A stretch of DNA of 64,000 bases from CBDCRK01 sp965220955 (lineage in GTDB: Bacteria; Desulfobacterota; Binatia; Bin18; CBDCRK01), in the NCBI GenBank assembly GCA_965220955.1, contig CBDCRK010000017.1, positions 124,001-188,000 of the forward strand. Direction: 5' to 3'. The position numbers and the translations under genes were made by a program. Shown here piece by piece: positions 23,005 through 31,599 of this stretch. A model generated the notes under the pieces. It was not told where the DNA came from. It did no database searches and worked only from the letters and a program-made list of their open reading frames with translations. Numbering within the stretch: the first letter of the stretch is position 1; each line of letters begins with the position of its first letter.

Positions 23005-24183
23005 ATGGCCGACGTGACGACTTGGCAACTGTTGTTTGTGGATGACGACGAAGATACCTGCTGGCAGGTAAAGGAGTACCTGGAAGGCGAGACGATCTCT
23101 GACGCCGGTGAATTTCCCTTTGTAGAGACGCTTACAGACTTCGACAAAGCTCTGGAAGCTCTGGAAACGCGCCGTTTTGACTTGGTGATCCTGGACCTCA
23201 GACTAGGGCCGCATGATGAGATGCCAGAGGAAGAAGCAGGCACCAAGACTTTGCAAGCCATCCAGCAGAGGCGTTTCGTGCCGGTTATATTCTACACTGC
23301 GTTGCCCCATCTTGTGCGTCACCTGGAGACCTCCTTGATTCGGGTGGTTGAGAAGGGGCCGAGCCCAGAGCCTCTGCTGGTAGCAGTCAGAAACATCTTC
23401 ATGACCCGCCTGCCCGCAGTCAATCGTGCATTGATTCGACACCTGGAAACGGTTCAGCGTGACTACATGTGGGAGTTTGTGGCGAAACACTGGGAGCGGT
23501 TTGGTGACACGGCTGACCGCACAGCCCTGGCTTATTTACTGGCGCGCCGGTTAGCAATATCTCTGTCTGGGTCAGGGATCCAGCAGTTAGCGCAGGACTT
23601 GGGTGACCCCACCGGAACCGGTGCGGCTGAAGGACAGGTTCATCCCATGCGGTATTATGTGATGCCACCTGTAGAGAAGTCACCGCTGGCTGGTGATTTG
23701 TACCAGGGTCAGGTCGGGGACCAGATCGGGTACTGGGTGCTCCTCACACCCTCTTGCGACTTGGTTACAGGACGAGAAAAGGCCGAGGGAGTGTTACTGG
23801 CACGCTGTGTTCTGCTGACTGAGCAAACAGAATATCAGAGGTGGCAGACCGGCCTGCCACAGCCATCTAGTATAGTCGATGGGAGATTGCGGGCAGTGTT
23901 ACGAAACAACCGGCAGGACGGCCAAGCAGAGCGATTCTACTTCCTGCCGGGTGCCCTCACGCTGCCAGACCTGGTAGTAGATTTCCAGCAACTCGTGACT
24001 CTGCCGAGAAAGCAGATGACCACCCTGGAGCGGCTGGCCTCGCTGGACAGTCCATTCGCCGAGGCGCTACTGGCCAGGTTTACTCGTTATTTTGGGCGGT
24101 TGGGCACTCCTGATCTTGATCTGGAAGTAATAATCAGCAGACTTCGGTCTACCGCTGTTGAGGTGGATCCTACTGATGACTAA
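23005..24183 (+). CDS. Response regulator with receiver domain and uncharacterised C-terminal effector
   Basis: The ATG lies one base after the kinase stop. Residues 1-130 are a complete receiver domain: acidic pocket D13-D15 (FVDDDED), phosphoacceptor D64 (VILDLRLG), T98 (FYTALP) and K117 (VVEKG). The remaining 260 residues contain no recognisable helix-turn-helix or output enzyme. They have an RDYMWEFVAKHWERFGDT helix, a GYWVLLTPSCDLV strand with a conspicuous cysteine, and LPDLVVDFQQLVTLPRKQM. The output is therefore probably not ordinary transcription control; it might act directly on the HNH nuclease encoded two genes upstream. Receiver assignment is firm, effector function unknown. Confidence 0.82.
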   Translation: MADVTTWQLLFVDDDEDTCWQVKEYLEGETISDAGEFPFVETLTDFDKALEALETRRFDLVILDLRLGPHDEMPEEEAGTKTLQAIQQRRFVPVIFYTALPHLVRHLETSLIRVVEKGPSPEPLLVAVRNIFMTRLPAVNRALIRHLETVQRDYMWEFVAKHWERFGDTADRTALAYLLARRLAISLSGSGIQQLAQDLGDPTGTGAAEGQVHPMRYYVMPPVEKSPLAGDLYQGQVGDQIGYWVLLTPSCDLVTGREKAEGVLLARCVLLTEQTEYQRWQTGLPQPSSIVDGRLRAVLRNNRQDGQAERFYFLPGALTLPDLVVDFQQLVTLPRKQMTTLERLASLDSPFAEALLARFTRYFGRLGTPDLDLEVIISRLRSTAVEVDPTDD

Positions 24184-24279
24184 GGTGTCTGTGCATCTTG
24201 AGTGCGGCGGTCAGGGCGATTTGCGAACCGTAAGATCTTCAACAGATAGACACCCATGTAAAAAAATAAGGAGAATCAG

Positions 24280-25140
24280 ATGCCAAACCCGTGGACGCAC
24301 CACACCGTCCGAGTGAACGACTTTCGTATGCACTATGTTATGGCTGGCACCGGATATCCGCTGGTATTCCTGCATGGCTGGCCGCAGACCTGGTATGAGT
24401 GGCGCAAAATCATTCCTCCCTTAGTTGACCGTTTCACTATTATTGCTCCCGACCTGCGCGGGTTAGGTGATAGTGAACGACCACTCACTGGTTACAACAA
24501 ACGAACCCTGGCCTCGGATGTGTACCAACTCATCAAAACCCTGGGATACGAGAAAATCGGGCTCACTGGCCACGACTGGGGTGGCACGGTGGCCTACTAC
24601 CTGGCCTATGACCATCCTGAGATGGTCGAGCGCCTGCTCATCCTGGAATCAACCCCCGGAATTGCCCGGGTTGGTGAGCCCATAGATCTGCGGGGAATCC
24701 GCAGGCTCTGGCACGTGTTTTTCCAGGGCGGTGCTCCCGATCTGGCCGAGCAGCTGGTACATGACCATGTGGATCTTTACTTGAGTCGCCTCTGTAGCGT
24801 TGCCTGTTATAATCCGGCCTTGTTCAGCCCTGAAGAGATGGCCGAGTATGTTCGCGCATACTCTCAGCCAGGGGCTCTACGGGCGGGCTTTCATTATTAT
24901 CGGGCGGCTCTAGAGGAAGATGTTGAAGAGCTGAGTAGTTGTACACAGAAGCTCTTGATGCCTGTACGGGCATGGGGCGGGAATCGGTTTATGGGCGACA
25001 TTACTCCCCTGTGGCAGCGGGTTGCGGACAAGGTGGAGGGAGGGACTGTCGAACGCTGTGGGCATTTTATAGCTGAGGAGCGGCCTGATTTTGTTCTTCA
25101 GCAGGTGCAGGAATTTTTTGTGCCACTGGCAGAGCGTTAA
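24280..25140 (+). CDS. Alpha/beta hydrolase of the epoxide hydrolase/haloacetate dehalogenase type
   Basis: A 286-residue alpha/beta hydrolase. HGWPQTWYEW (32-41) supplies the oxyanion hole. The nucleophile is an aspartate, D99, in TGHDWGGT, and the histidine is H262 in RCGHFIAEERP. An Asp nucleophile with an HGxP motif marks the epoxide hydrolase/fluoroacetate dehalogenase/haloalkane dehalogenase branch rather than esterases. DLRGLGDSERP is the usual strand-loop element. Which of the three activities applies cannot be decided without the cap-domain residues. AAGGAGA precedes the ATG. Confidence 0.85.
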   Translation: MPNPWTHHTVRVNDFRMHYVMAGTGYPLVFLHGWPQTWYEWRKIIPPLVDRFTIIAPDLRGLGDSERPLTGYNKRTLASDVYQLIKTLGYEKIGLTGHDWGGTVAYYLAYDHPEMVERLLILESTPGIARVGEPIDLRGIRRLWHVFFQGGAPDLAEQLVHDHVDLYLSRLCSVACYNPALFSPEEMAEYVRAYSQPGALRAGFHYYRAALEEDVEELSSCTQKLLMPVRAWGGNRFMGDITPLWQRVADKVEGGTVERCGHFIAEERPDFVLQQVQEFFVPLAER

Positions 25141-25141
25141 A

Positions 25142-25364
25142 CTGTTTGTACGGGCAGAGTTGCAGACGGCTCGGGAACTAGGGGAGCAGACCCTGCGCTT
25201 AGCCCAAAGCACGCAACATCCCCCACTCCTTTTGTAGGCTTATTACTCGCTGGGAGAGACCTTGTTATCCCTCGAAGAATTGGTTTCTGCCCGAGAAAAC
25301 TTGTAGCAAGGTGCTGCTCTCTATGACCCTCAAAGAGGCCAAAGTTTTGCTTGAAGAATTGTCG
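25142..25364 (+). pseudogene. Relic of a TPR-containing adenylate-cyclase/AAA-type regulator
   Basis: The reading LFVRAELQTARELGEQTLRL, stop, AYYSLGETLLSLEELVSAREN, stop, GAALYDP matches the TPR region of large cyclase/AAA regulators common in Entotheonella-like and deltaproteobacterial genomes. It is followed, in another frame, by LKEAKVLLEELSG, the usual extreme C-terminus of the same proteins. So the gene lost most of its length and gained two stops. A second relic of the same family lies at 31386-31580 on the minus strand. Confidence 0.6.
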
Positions 25365-25391
25365 GGACGTCCCTTTGGGGGTGTCCCGACA
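25360..25391. terminator. Strong hairpin upstream of pgi
   Basis: TGTCGGGAC (25360-25368) pairs with GTCCCGACA (25383-25391), a perfect 9-bp stem, with a further GGGACG/GTCCC complementarity inside. No T-run follows, so it may be a palindromic repeat or an mRNA-end structure rather than a classical terminator. Confidence 0.4.
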
Positions 25392-25440
25392 GCGGAATAA
25401 GCCTGCATTTTAGAAACGGCGTGTATTCAGGGAGGGGCTT

Positions 25441-27036
25441 ATGAATCAGCAGCAACTCTGGGAACGTTTTAAGACTTTCTATTACTACCATGACCCGCTT
25501 GGGCTGGCGTTGGACATCAGCCGGATGAACTTCTCAGACAGCTTTTTCTCGGACATGGAAAATAAAGTGAAGAAAGCCTTCGAGCAGATGGAGGCTTTGG
25601 AAGGCGGCGCCATTGCCAACCCGGACGAGCAGCGGATGGTTGGGCACTACTGGCTGAGGGATTCGAGCAAGGCTCCTAATGGCGAGATTCGAGCGGAAAT
25701 TGACAACACGCTTGCCAGAATCAAGGCGTTTTCTGCGCGGGTTCATGCTGGCGGCTTGACCGGACAGAAGGGAAAAAAGTTCAGTAACATTCTGGTTGTT
25801 GGCATTGGCGGCTCAGCCCTGGGACCTCAGTTTATTGCCCATGCCCTGGGCAACACAGATGATAAAATGAGGGTCTTTTTTTTTGATAACACCGATCCTG
25901 ATGGTATCGATAGGGTTCTGGCCAGGGTCGGCAATGCACTTGATGAAACCCTGACCCTTGTTATTTCGAAGTCCGGCGGAACCAAAGAAACCCGTAACGG
26001 CATGCTCGAAGCCAAGGCTGCCTACGAAAAAGCCGGTCTTAAATTTGGTAGTCACACGGTGGCTATCACTCAGGTCGGCAGCGATCTCGACAAGATAGCT
26101 CAGAGCGGCGGATGGATCGAACGCTTCCCCATGTGGGACTGGGTCGGTGGACGTACCTCAGAACTTTCAGCGGTTGGCCTGTTGCCTGCCTGTCTCCAGG
26201 GGCTGGATATCCAGGGAATGCTCGACGGCGCCCAAGCCATGGATGCGGTCACCCGCGTACCCAATGTCAGAAACAATCCCTCTGCGCAGCTGGCCTTGAT
26301 GTGGTATCATGCCGGCGTGGGTAAAGGTCAGAAGGACATGGTCATTCTGCCGTACAAAGACCGGCTGGAACTTTTCAGCAAATACCTCCAGCAGTTGGTC
26401 ATGGAATCCCTGGGTAAGGAGCTGGACCTGGACGGAAATGTGACACATCAGGGAATTGCGGTTTACGGTAACAAAGGATCAACCGATCAGCATGCCTATG
26501 TACAGCAGTTGCGCGAGGGTGTGAACAACTTTTTTGTCACTTTCATTGAAGTGCTCAAAGACCGAGATGGAGAGTCAATCGAAGTCGAGCCGGGCGAGAC
26601 CTCTGGCGACTATCTGTCAGGATTCCTTCAGGGCACCCGCAAAGCCCTTTACGAGAACAGCCGCGAGTCGATTACCATCACTGTTAATGAAGCAAACCCG
26701 CGGACGGTTGGCAAACTCATTGCTCTCTATGAGCGTGCGGTTGGTTTCTATGCCTATCTGGTCAACATCAATGCTTACCACCAGCCCGGTGTGGAAGCCG
26801 GCAAAGTAGCCGCTGCCACAGTGCTAAAACTTCAGGGAAAGATTGTGGGTTACCTGAAAAGCAACCCGGGGCAGAAATTAACGGTAGATGCCATTGCCTC
26901 GGGAATAGGCGAGCCTAATGAGATCGAGACCGTGTTCAAGATACTACAGCATCTCTCGGCCAATCCCCATCATGGTGTAAAGCGCCAGTCAGCCGCTTCT
27001 CCTTTTGAGGCTACCTATTCGTTAACAGCCGCCTGA
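25441..27036 (+). CDS. pgi: Glucose-6-phosphate isomerase
   Basis: A 531-residue cytoplasmic isomerase that interconverts glucose 6-phosphate and fructose 6-phosphate in glycolysis and gluconeogenesis. Sugar-phosphate binding motifs are present: VVGIGGSALGPQF (about 120-132), SKSGGTKETRNG, WVGGRTSELSAVG, and KGSTDQHAYVQQLREG with the active-site histidine. Length and motif order are normal for the cyanobacterial/plant-like branch. GGGAGGGG stands directly before the ATG. It is the only central-carbon gene in this part of the window and has no obvious operon partner. Confidence 0.95.
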   Translation: MNQQQLWERFKTFYYYHDPLGLALDISRMNFSDSFFSDMENKVKKAFEQMEALEGGAIANPDEQRMVGHYWLRDSSKAPNGEIRAEIDNTLARIKAFSARVHAGGLTGQKGKKFSNILVVGIGGSALGPQFIAHALGNTDDKMRVFFFDNTDPDGIDRVLARVGNALDETLTLVISKSGGTKETRNGMLEAKAAYEKAGLKFGSHTVAITQVGSDLDKIAQSGGWIERFPMWDWVGGRTSELSAVGLLPACLQGLDIQGMLDGAQAMDAVTRVPNVRNNPSAQLALMWYHAGVGKGQKDMVILPYKDRLELFSKYLQQLVMESLGKELDLDGNVTHQGIAVYGNKGSTDQHAYVQQLREGVNNFFVTFIEVLKDRDGESIEVEPGETSGDYLSGFLQGTRKALYENSRESITITVNEANPRTVGKLIALYERAVGFYAYLVNINAYHQPGVEAGKVAAATVLKLQGKIVGYLKSNPGQKLTVDAIASGIGEPNEIETVFKILQHLSANPHHGVKRQSAASPFEATYSLTAA

Positions 27037-27155
27037 TGCTGCTGACCTGCTGGCGCGAAAAGAAAATCTCCGCCCGTCAGCAGCAATGGCATTAGGTTAA
27101 GCCTGGTAGCCGGGATAGAGCGCAGCGGAATCCAGGAAACTAGGGCCTTAATGTA

Positions 27156-27566
27156 TTAGTCTTTTTCTCCGGTCTGCTTGACCAGGTTCAGCGCAATTGA
27201 GTTCATGCAATAACGCTGGTGTGTTGGCGCGGGCCCGTCGTCAAACACATGGCCCAGGTGGGCATCACACCTGTTGCACACTACCTCTACTCGGCGCATG
27301 CCCAGGCTGTCATCCTCCTCAGTTTTCACCCTGTCGGCGGCAATGGGCGTCCAGAAACTCGGCCAACCGCTTCTAGAGTTATACTTTGTCTCTGAGCTGA
27401 ACAAATCGGCTCCACAACAAACACACTGGTAAGTCCCTTCCTCTTTGCAGTCATTGTACTCACCTGAGAAGGGCCTTTCAGTGGCTTTCTGGCGACAGAC
27501 CGCGAACTGCTCCGGAGTAAGCTCGGCTCTCCATTCTTCCTCAGATTTCGAGATCTTGTTTGCCAT
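27156..27566 (-). CDS. msrB: Peptide methionine (R)-S-oxide reductase MsrB
   Basis: A 136-residue repair enzyme that reduces methionine-R-sulfoxide in proteins using thioredoxin. The structural zinc is held by C48/C51 (YQCVCCGADLF) and C97/C100 (VVCNRCDAHLGHVF). The catalytic cysteine is C120 in RYCMNSIAL, so this is the Cys form and not the selenocysteine form. All family motifs, including GWPSFW, are present. GAGGAGG precedes the start on the minus strand. It is probably monocistronic, with no signal peptide, hence cytoplasmic. Confidence 0.96.
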   Translation of the reverse strand: MANKISKSEEEWRAELTPEQFAVCRQKATERPFSGEYNDCKEEGTYQCVCCGADLFSSETKYNSRSGWPSFWTPIAADRVKTEEDDSLGMRRVEVVCNRCDAHLGHVFDDGPAPTHQRYCMNSIALNLVKQTGEKD

Positions 27567-27729
27567 ATCTTTATCCTCCTCATTATAGTATTGGCCTGGG
27601 ATCGTGTTGTGTCGGCACCTATTTTCACCATGGCCTTAAGCATTATGTCAGGTAGGCAGTTATGAGTCGAGTATGCAGCTGGGGTTTGATTTTGAGGGGT
27701 GAGTGTTGCGGAGGACCAATCAGGCTAAG

Positions 27730-28878
27730 TCAGTCATCATCTCTGTCAGGCTCGACATTTTTTCCCCAGACCTCGTCATTATGCTCGCCTAACTTGGGGG
27801 AACGTCTTGTTATGTGGGGACGGGCGCCATCGAACGAAATCGGAAGACCCAACAGTTCCAGGTCAACTTCAGGCATCTTTTGGAAAATTCCCAGTGCCTC
27901 TGTCTGCGGTTGTGCCAAAACCTCGGGAATTGTCAGGATTGGCGCACAGGGAATTCCAGCCTCTTCCAGTCGCTCCATCCAGCGTTCCTTGGTGTCTTGG
28001 CGTAGGATTGTCTGAATTTCGTTAGTAAGAAAGTCTTTATAGCCAAGGCGGTCGGCGCTGGTACGAAACCGAGGATCTTCTGCCCATTCCGGCCGGTTCA
28101 GTACACGGGCAAGTTTGACAAAGAGCCTATTATTGGCCACAGCCACAATGAGTGGCCCATTCTTAGTCTCAAAGGCGCCAAAGGCTACCTGTCTGGGACT
28201 TCCGGTCGGGTGTCGCTGAGGAACCTGGCCGCTCGCTTTGTACATAGCAAAGGCGTTGCGTAGCCAAAACAACGCCGTCTCAAATAGCGAGGTATAAATG
28301 ACACAGCCCCGACCGGTTCGGTCTCTTTGGCGTAGAGCAGCCAGGGCGGCGAGGGTCGTCCACATGCCTGTGCCAAAATCAACCACCGAGGTCCCCATGC
28401 GGAGCGGTGGTCCACCCTCCTCACCCGTAGCGCTCATAAGGCCACCAAATGCCTGCAGGAGAATTTCGTAGCCGGGCTTGAGCCGTAGTGGTCCTTGGTG
28501 ACCAAAGGCCGATATTGCGCAGTAAATTAGCCTGGGATTGGCCTCAAGAAGTATGTCAGGCCCCAGCCCAACTTCCTCCGCAACACCGGGTCGCAAGTTG
28601 TGGATGAAAATATCCCTATTGGTAATAAGGCGGTGTAGTCCAGCCATAGCAGAGGGGTCTTTGAAATCGACGGTGATTGACCGTTTGTTCCGGTTCATCG
28701 AATGAAATGCCACTGAGGTTCCGTGCACAAAGGGCGGTCCCCAGCCCCTGGCGTCATCACCACCTTCGGGTCTTTCCACCTTAATAACATCAGCACCCAG
28801 GTCAGCGAAAATCTCACCGGCCAAAGGGCCTGCCAGGTTTAGCCCAACCTCGACCACTCTCACTCCCGATAAGGGCAT
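27730..28878 (-). CDS. CaiB/BaiF-type (family III) CoA transferase
   Basis: A 382-residue enzyme that moves CoA between carboxylic acids. The N-terminus LSGVRVVEVGLNLAGPLAG, the ADVIKVERPEGGDDAR loop and the central VVDFGTGMW with its aspartate are the standard family III features; that aspartate forms the acyl-anhydride intermediate. CGGAGG precedes the ATG. It may activate a carboxylic acid for the acyl-CoA pathways in the window. The acid is not predictable. It lies upstream, in the sense of transcription, of msrB, with a 163-bp gap. Confidence 0.9.
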   Translation of the reverse strand: MPLSGVRVVEVGLNLAGPLAGEIFADLGADVIKVERPEGGDDARGWGPPFVHGTSVAFHSMNRNKRSITVDFKDPSAMAGLHRLITNRDIFIHNLRPGVAEEVGLGPDILLEANPRLIYCAISAFGHQGPLRLKPGYEILLQAFGGLMSATGEEGGPPLRMGTSVVDFGTGMWTTLAALAALRQRDRTGRGCVIYTSLFETALFWLRNAFAMYKASGQVPQRHPTGSPRQVAFGAFETKNGPLIVAVANNRLFVKLARVLNRPEWAEDPRFRTSADRLGYKDFLTNEIQTILRQDTKERWMERLEEAGIPCAPILTIPEVLAQPQTEALGIFQKMPEVDLELLGLPISFDGARPHITRRSPKLGEHNDEVWGKNVEPDRDDD

Positions 28879-29036
28879 GGGTTCCTCCGTTTTCTACTTC
28901 TAACCGCAGGGACATGGCTCGTTCGGCCCGATCTCGACAACTCCCTCCCGAACCTGAATGCCGTACCGGCGGGTGGGCAGCTTGGTTCCAAAACGCCGGC
29001 ATCAACCTCTGGAACCTGCGCCCCACTTAGGGCTCA

Positions 29037-29930
29037 CTACCTGTCGGCATAGAACTCTACAAGGAAGCCGTCGGGATCCCTCAAGAAGAGGCTGCGCCTC
29101 TTCTCATTGTCCACCCGTAGCTCTGGCTCGATCCCGGCCTTTTTCATTTCTACCTCAGCCTGGTCCAGATCATTCTCATGCGCTATTTCGCAGCTGAAGT
29201 GGTGCAGGCCCGTTGGCTGTCCCCCTGCAGCTTGAATGAGTGTCAGGTCCTGTCCAGATAAGGTGCCCCTTAGCACTAGGCGAGAGCCATCGGTGGCGCG
29301 ATCAACTTCCTCCAGGCCACCCACCTCTGCGAAGAAGCGAGTCATTTTATCCAGGTCACGCACGGCAAACGTTGCCTCTGCCACCCGCTTCGGGTGGCAC
29401 ACTGCGCCCTCCACCCGCCGGATCTCTGGATGCGGATCATATTTGGGTTCAGGGTCTGCAGGCGGCTCCCCAGGAGTCCACTCTGAGGTTATCATATCAG
29501 ACCGGTCCGGTCGCATAATGGTCCGCCAGTCCTTCATGGTATCCGCATAGAACTCATGCCCGTTACCCTCTGGATCTGAGATATACACGCTGTGAGAGAT
29601 CTGGTGGTTGGCCATAAAGTCGATCTTTAGCCCCAGCTGCTGAAGCCGTTCGTAGGCCTCGACTAACTGTACCTCGTTTTCCAACTCCCAGCCCAGATGG
29701 TTGAGTCCTGCCTGCTTTGCCAGAATCCCGACCTCTACCAGCGCCACGTCATGGTGGGTGTTGCCGTTACTCAGAAAACCCGCCTTGATGTCCGGCTCTC
29801 GCCGCACCTCCTCTATCCCCAGCACCTTAGTGTAAAATGCCATGGAACGTTCAAGGTCGCTCACAGAGAGGTTAACATGACCCAGACGCCTCGGCCCGAA
29901 CTTCACTCCTTGGTTTGCTTTGTGCTGCAT
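29037..29930 (-). CDS. Two-domain VOC-family protein (extradiol dioxygenase-like)
   Basis: I start at the second of two near methionines because AAAGGAG abuts the first and is correctly spaced for the second. The 297-residue protein has two vicinal-oxygen-chelate domains in tandem, as type I extradiol dioxygenases do. The first carries the candidate metal triad: His in RLGHVNLSVSDL, His in GLNHLGWELEN and Glu in GNGHEFYADT. The second (VAEATFAVRDL, GLHHFSCEIAH, FLVEFYADR) keeps His and Glu elements too. Ring cleavage of a catechol is the likeliest chemistry, but glyoxalase- or isomerase-type activity remains possible. Confidence 0.8.
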   Translation of the reverse strand: MQHKANQGVKFGPRRLGHVNLSVSDLERSMAFYTKVLGIEEVRREPDIKAGFLSNGNTHHDVALVEVGILAKQAGLNHLGWELENEVQLVEAYERLQQLGLKIDFMANHQISHSVYISDPEGNGHEFYADTMKDWRTIMRPDRSDMITSEWTPGEPPADPEPKYDPHPEIRRVEGAVCHPKRVAEATFAVRDLDKMTRFFAEVGGLEEVDRATDGSRLVLRGTLSGQDLTLIQAAGGQPTGLHHFSCEIAHENDLDQAEVEMKKAGIEPELRVDNEKRRSLFLRDPDGFLVEFYADR

Positions 29931-29993
29931 AGTCATCTCCTTTTCTGAATTTGCGCTATGTTCATTGTGCCTGGTTACTTATCAGCAAGCATG

Positions 29994-31139
29994 TTAATAG
30001 AGATTGAACACTTTAGTTGCGTTGCCTCCTACAACCTTCTCCTGGTCCTCTGGCGATAGGGTTTCAATCAGTTTGTAAACGGCTGACTGCGCCTCCAGGC
30101 CTATGGAGCGAATGTGGGGAAAGTCAGACCCCCAGAGGACCTGACTAGCGCCTATGTGGGGGATACTGTGTGCAACAGCTGTATCGTTGATAAATCCGTG
30201 CCAGATGCGCGTCTTCATGTAGTCACTCGCACGCATCTTCAGCTTGGGCAGATATAAGCGCGGGCCAACGTCTTCGATCTGGTCTAGGCGAGCCATGAAA
30301 CCCGGTATCCATGAGGTCTCAAACTCGCTACAGACAATTTTCAGGTTGGGAAAACGGTCCAGAATCCCACCAAAAATGAAGTCGTTGGCAAGCACAGTCT
30401 GTATCTCATTAAAGAGATCCACCCATAGGCCCGGATTTCCTTTACGTTCCTCAGGCGTTTGGCCAGAGGCGAGGATCAACGGATCAAGGGCACGACCCGT
30501 TAGAATGTGTAGTGTAAGCGGAACCCCTGCCTCCTCCACCATTGCCCAGAAGCGATCATAGACCGGGTTCCAATAGGGTGGACAACCTTCCGGCGCCTGG
30601 CAGTTAATCATCGGACCCGTCAGACCCTTCTGCAAAGTCCTCTCCAGCTCCTTAGTAGCCCACTCAATATCATGCATCGGGATCACGCTGACACCAATGA
30701 GGCGTTTGGGATTGTAGGACACGAACTCCGTTTCCCAGTCGTTGAAGACCTCCGTGCATGCCTGCAAGACCTCAATGTCTGGGTTTCGCAGGATGATTAA
30801 CATGTTGGTGGTATTCATTACCTCAGCCTCTATACCGGCCTCCTCCTGAAACCTAACCCGTACCTCTGGGTTGTAGCCACACGCCTTCATCCCCTTTTCC
30901 CTGGCTTCCAGTAGGGCAGCTTCTGTCTCAGGTGTGGGCTCAAATAGCGCCAGGTCTAATACCTCCTGGCCCTGATAGCCGGTGTAGAAGAATTTCCCCT
31001 TCTGCCCCTGGTATTCGTCTAGGACCCGAGGCGTCCTGTCGCCGAACTTAGGCCCCAGCGCCTTCCACCATAGGTCTAAGGGCTCCATGACATGCGAGTC
31101 AGCCGAGATAATTTTCTTAAACTGCTGTGTTACTGCCAT
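29994..31139 (-). CDS. Amidohydrolase family 2 (ACMSD-like) metal-dependent hydrolase/decarboxylase
   Basis: A 381-residue TIM-barrel protein. The N-terminus ISADSHVMEPLDLWW has the D-x-H variant of the amidohydrolase motif, and the C-terminal part has the catalytic Asp in LWGSDFPHIRS. SEFETSWIPGFMARLDQIE is characteristic of the ACMSD/uracil-carboxylate-type subfamily, which includes decarboxylases of aromatic acids. GAGAAAGGAGG precedes the start. With the VOC protein immediately downstream it fits an aromatic-degradation pair. A relative of similar design lies at 60983-62098. Confidence 0.88.
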   Translation of the reverse strand: MAVTQQFKKIISADSHVMEPLDLWWKALGPKFGDRTPRVLDEYQGQKGKFFYTGYQGQEVLDLALFEPTPETEAALLEAREKGMKACGYNPEVRVRFQEEAGIEAEVMNTTNMLIILRNPDIEVLQACTEVFNDWETEFVSYNPKRLIGVSVIPMHDIEWATKELERTLQKGLTGPMINCQAPEGCPPYWNPVYDRFWAMVEEAGVPLTLHILTGRALDPLILASGQTPEERKGNPGLWVDLFNEIQTVLANDFIFGGILDRFPNLKIVCSEFETSWIPGFMARLDQIEDVGPRLYLPKLKMRASDYMKTRIWHGFINDTAVAHSIPHIGASQVLWGSDFPHIRSIGLEAQSAVYKLIETLSPEDQEKVVGGNATKVFNLY

Positions 31140-31385
31140 TGGTCCTCCTTTCTCCCTGGACGAGCTTAGGAACTCTTCCTTGGGTAACGGTCATTGCGTA
31201 ACCTTAGCACCCTGCTGCCTCCGCTGACCCCTCACCGCTTTCTGAGATGGACTCTACTCCTTGTGCCCTGCAAAGGTCAAGAGAAAACAAAACCCAATTT
31301 CTTCCCATAGCTGCTGCGCGTATGGCCCTATTCTGCCTCTATTGCCTGGGAGATAGGACTGCTCATCTCCAGGGTTGATGGCTAC

Positions 31386-31580
31386 TCAACCCCGCCTTGC
31401 ACAGGGCAGCAAGAAGACACTCCAACGCTGCTTGGTCTTTGACGGGCCAGGTTTGCCATGTTGTTGCTACAGACGACTCAAGCTCATCACTGCACGCGGC
31501 CCTGGCGCCTTTGCTCTCTGACGGTGGGCAATGTCGAGGGCCTGACAAAAACATTCTTCTGCTTCTTTGGGTCTGCACAT
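31386..31580 (-). pseudogene. Second relic of a TPR/cyclase-type regulator
   Basis: On the minus strand a frame from 31580 reads MCRPKEAEECFCQALDIAHR, then AVMSLSRL, stop, QQHGKPG. This is the terminal TPR block of the same cyclase/AAA regulator family seen at 25142. One internal stop and loss of the flanking parts make it a relic. The rest of the 460-bp gap (31140-31599) shows nothing I can identify. Confidence 0.5.
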
Positions 31581-31599
31581 TATCGTAGCGCTCAGTCCA

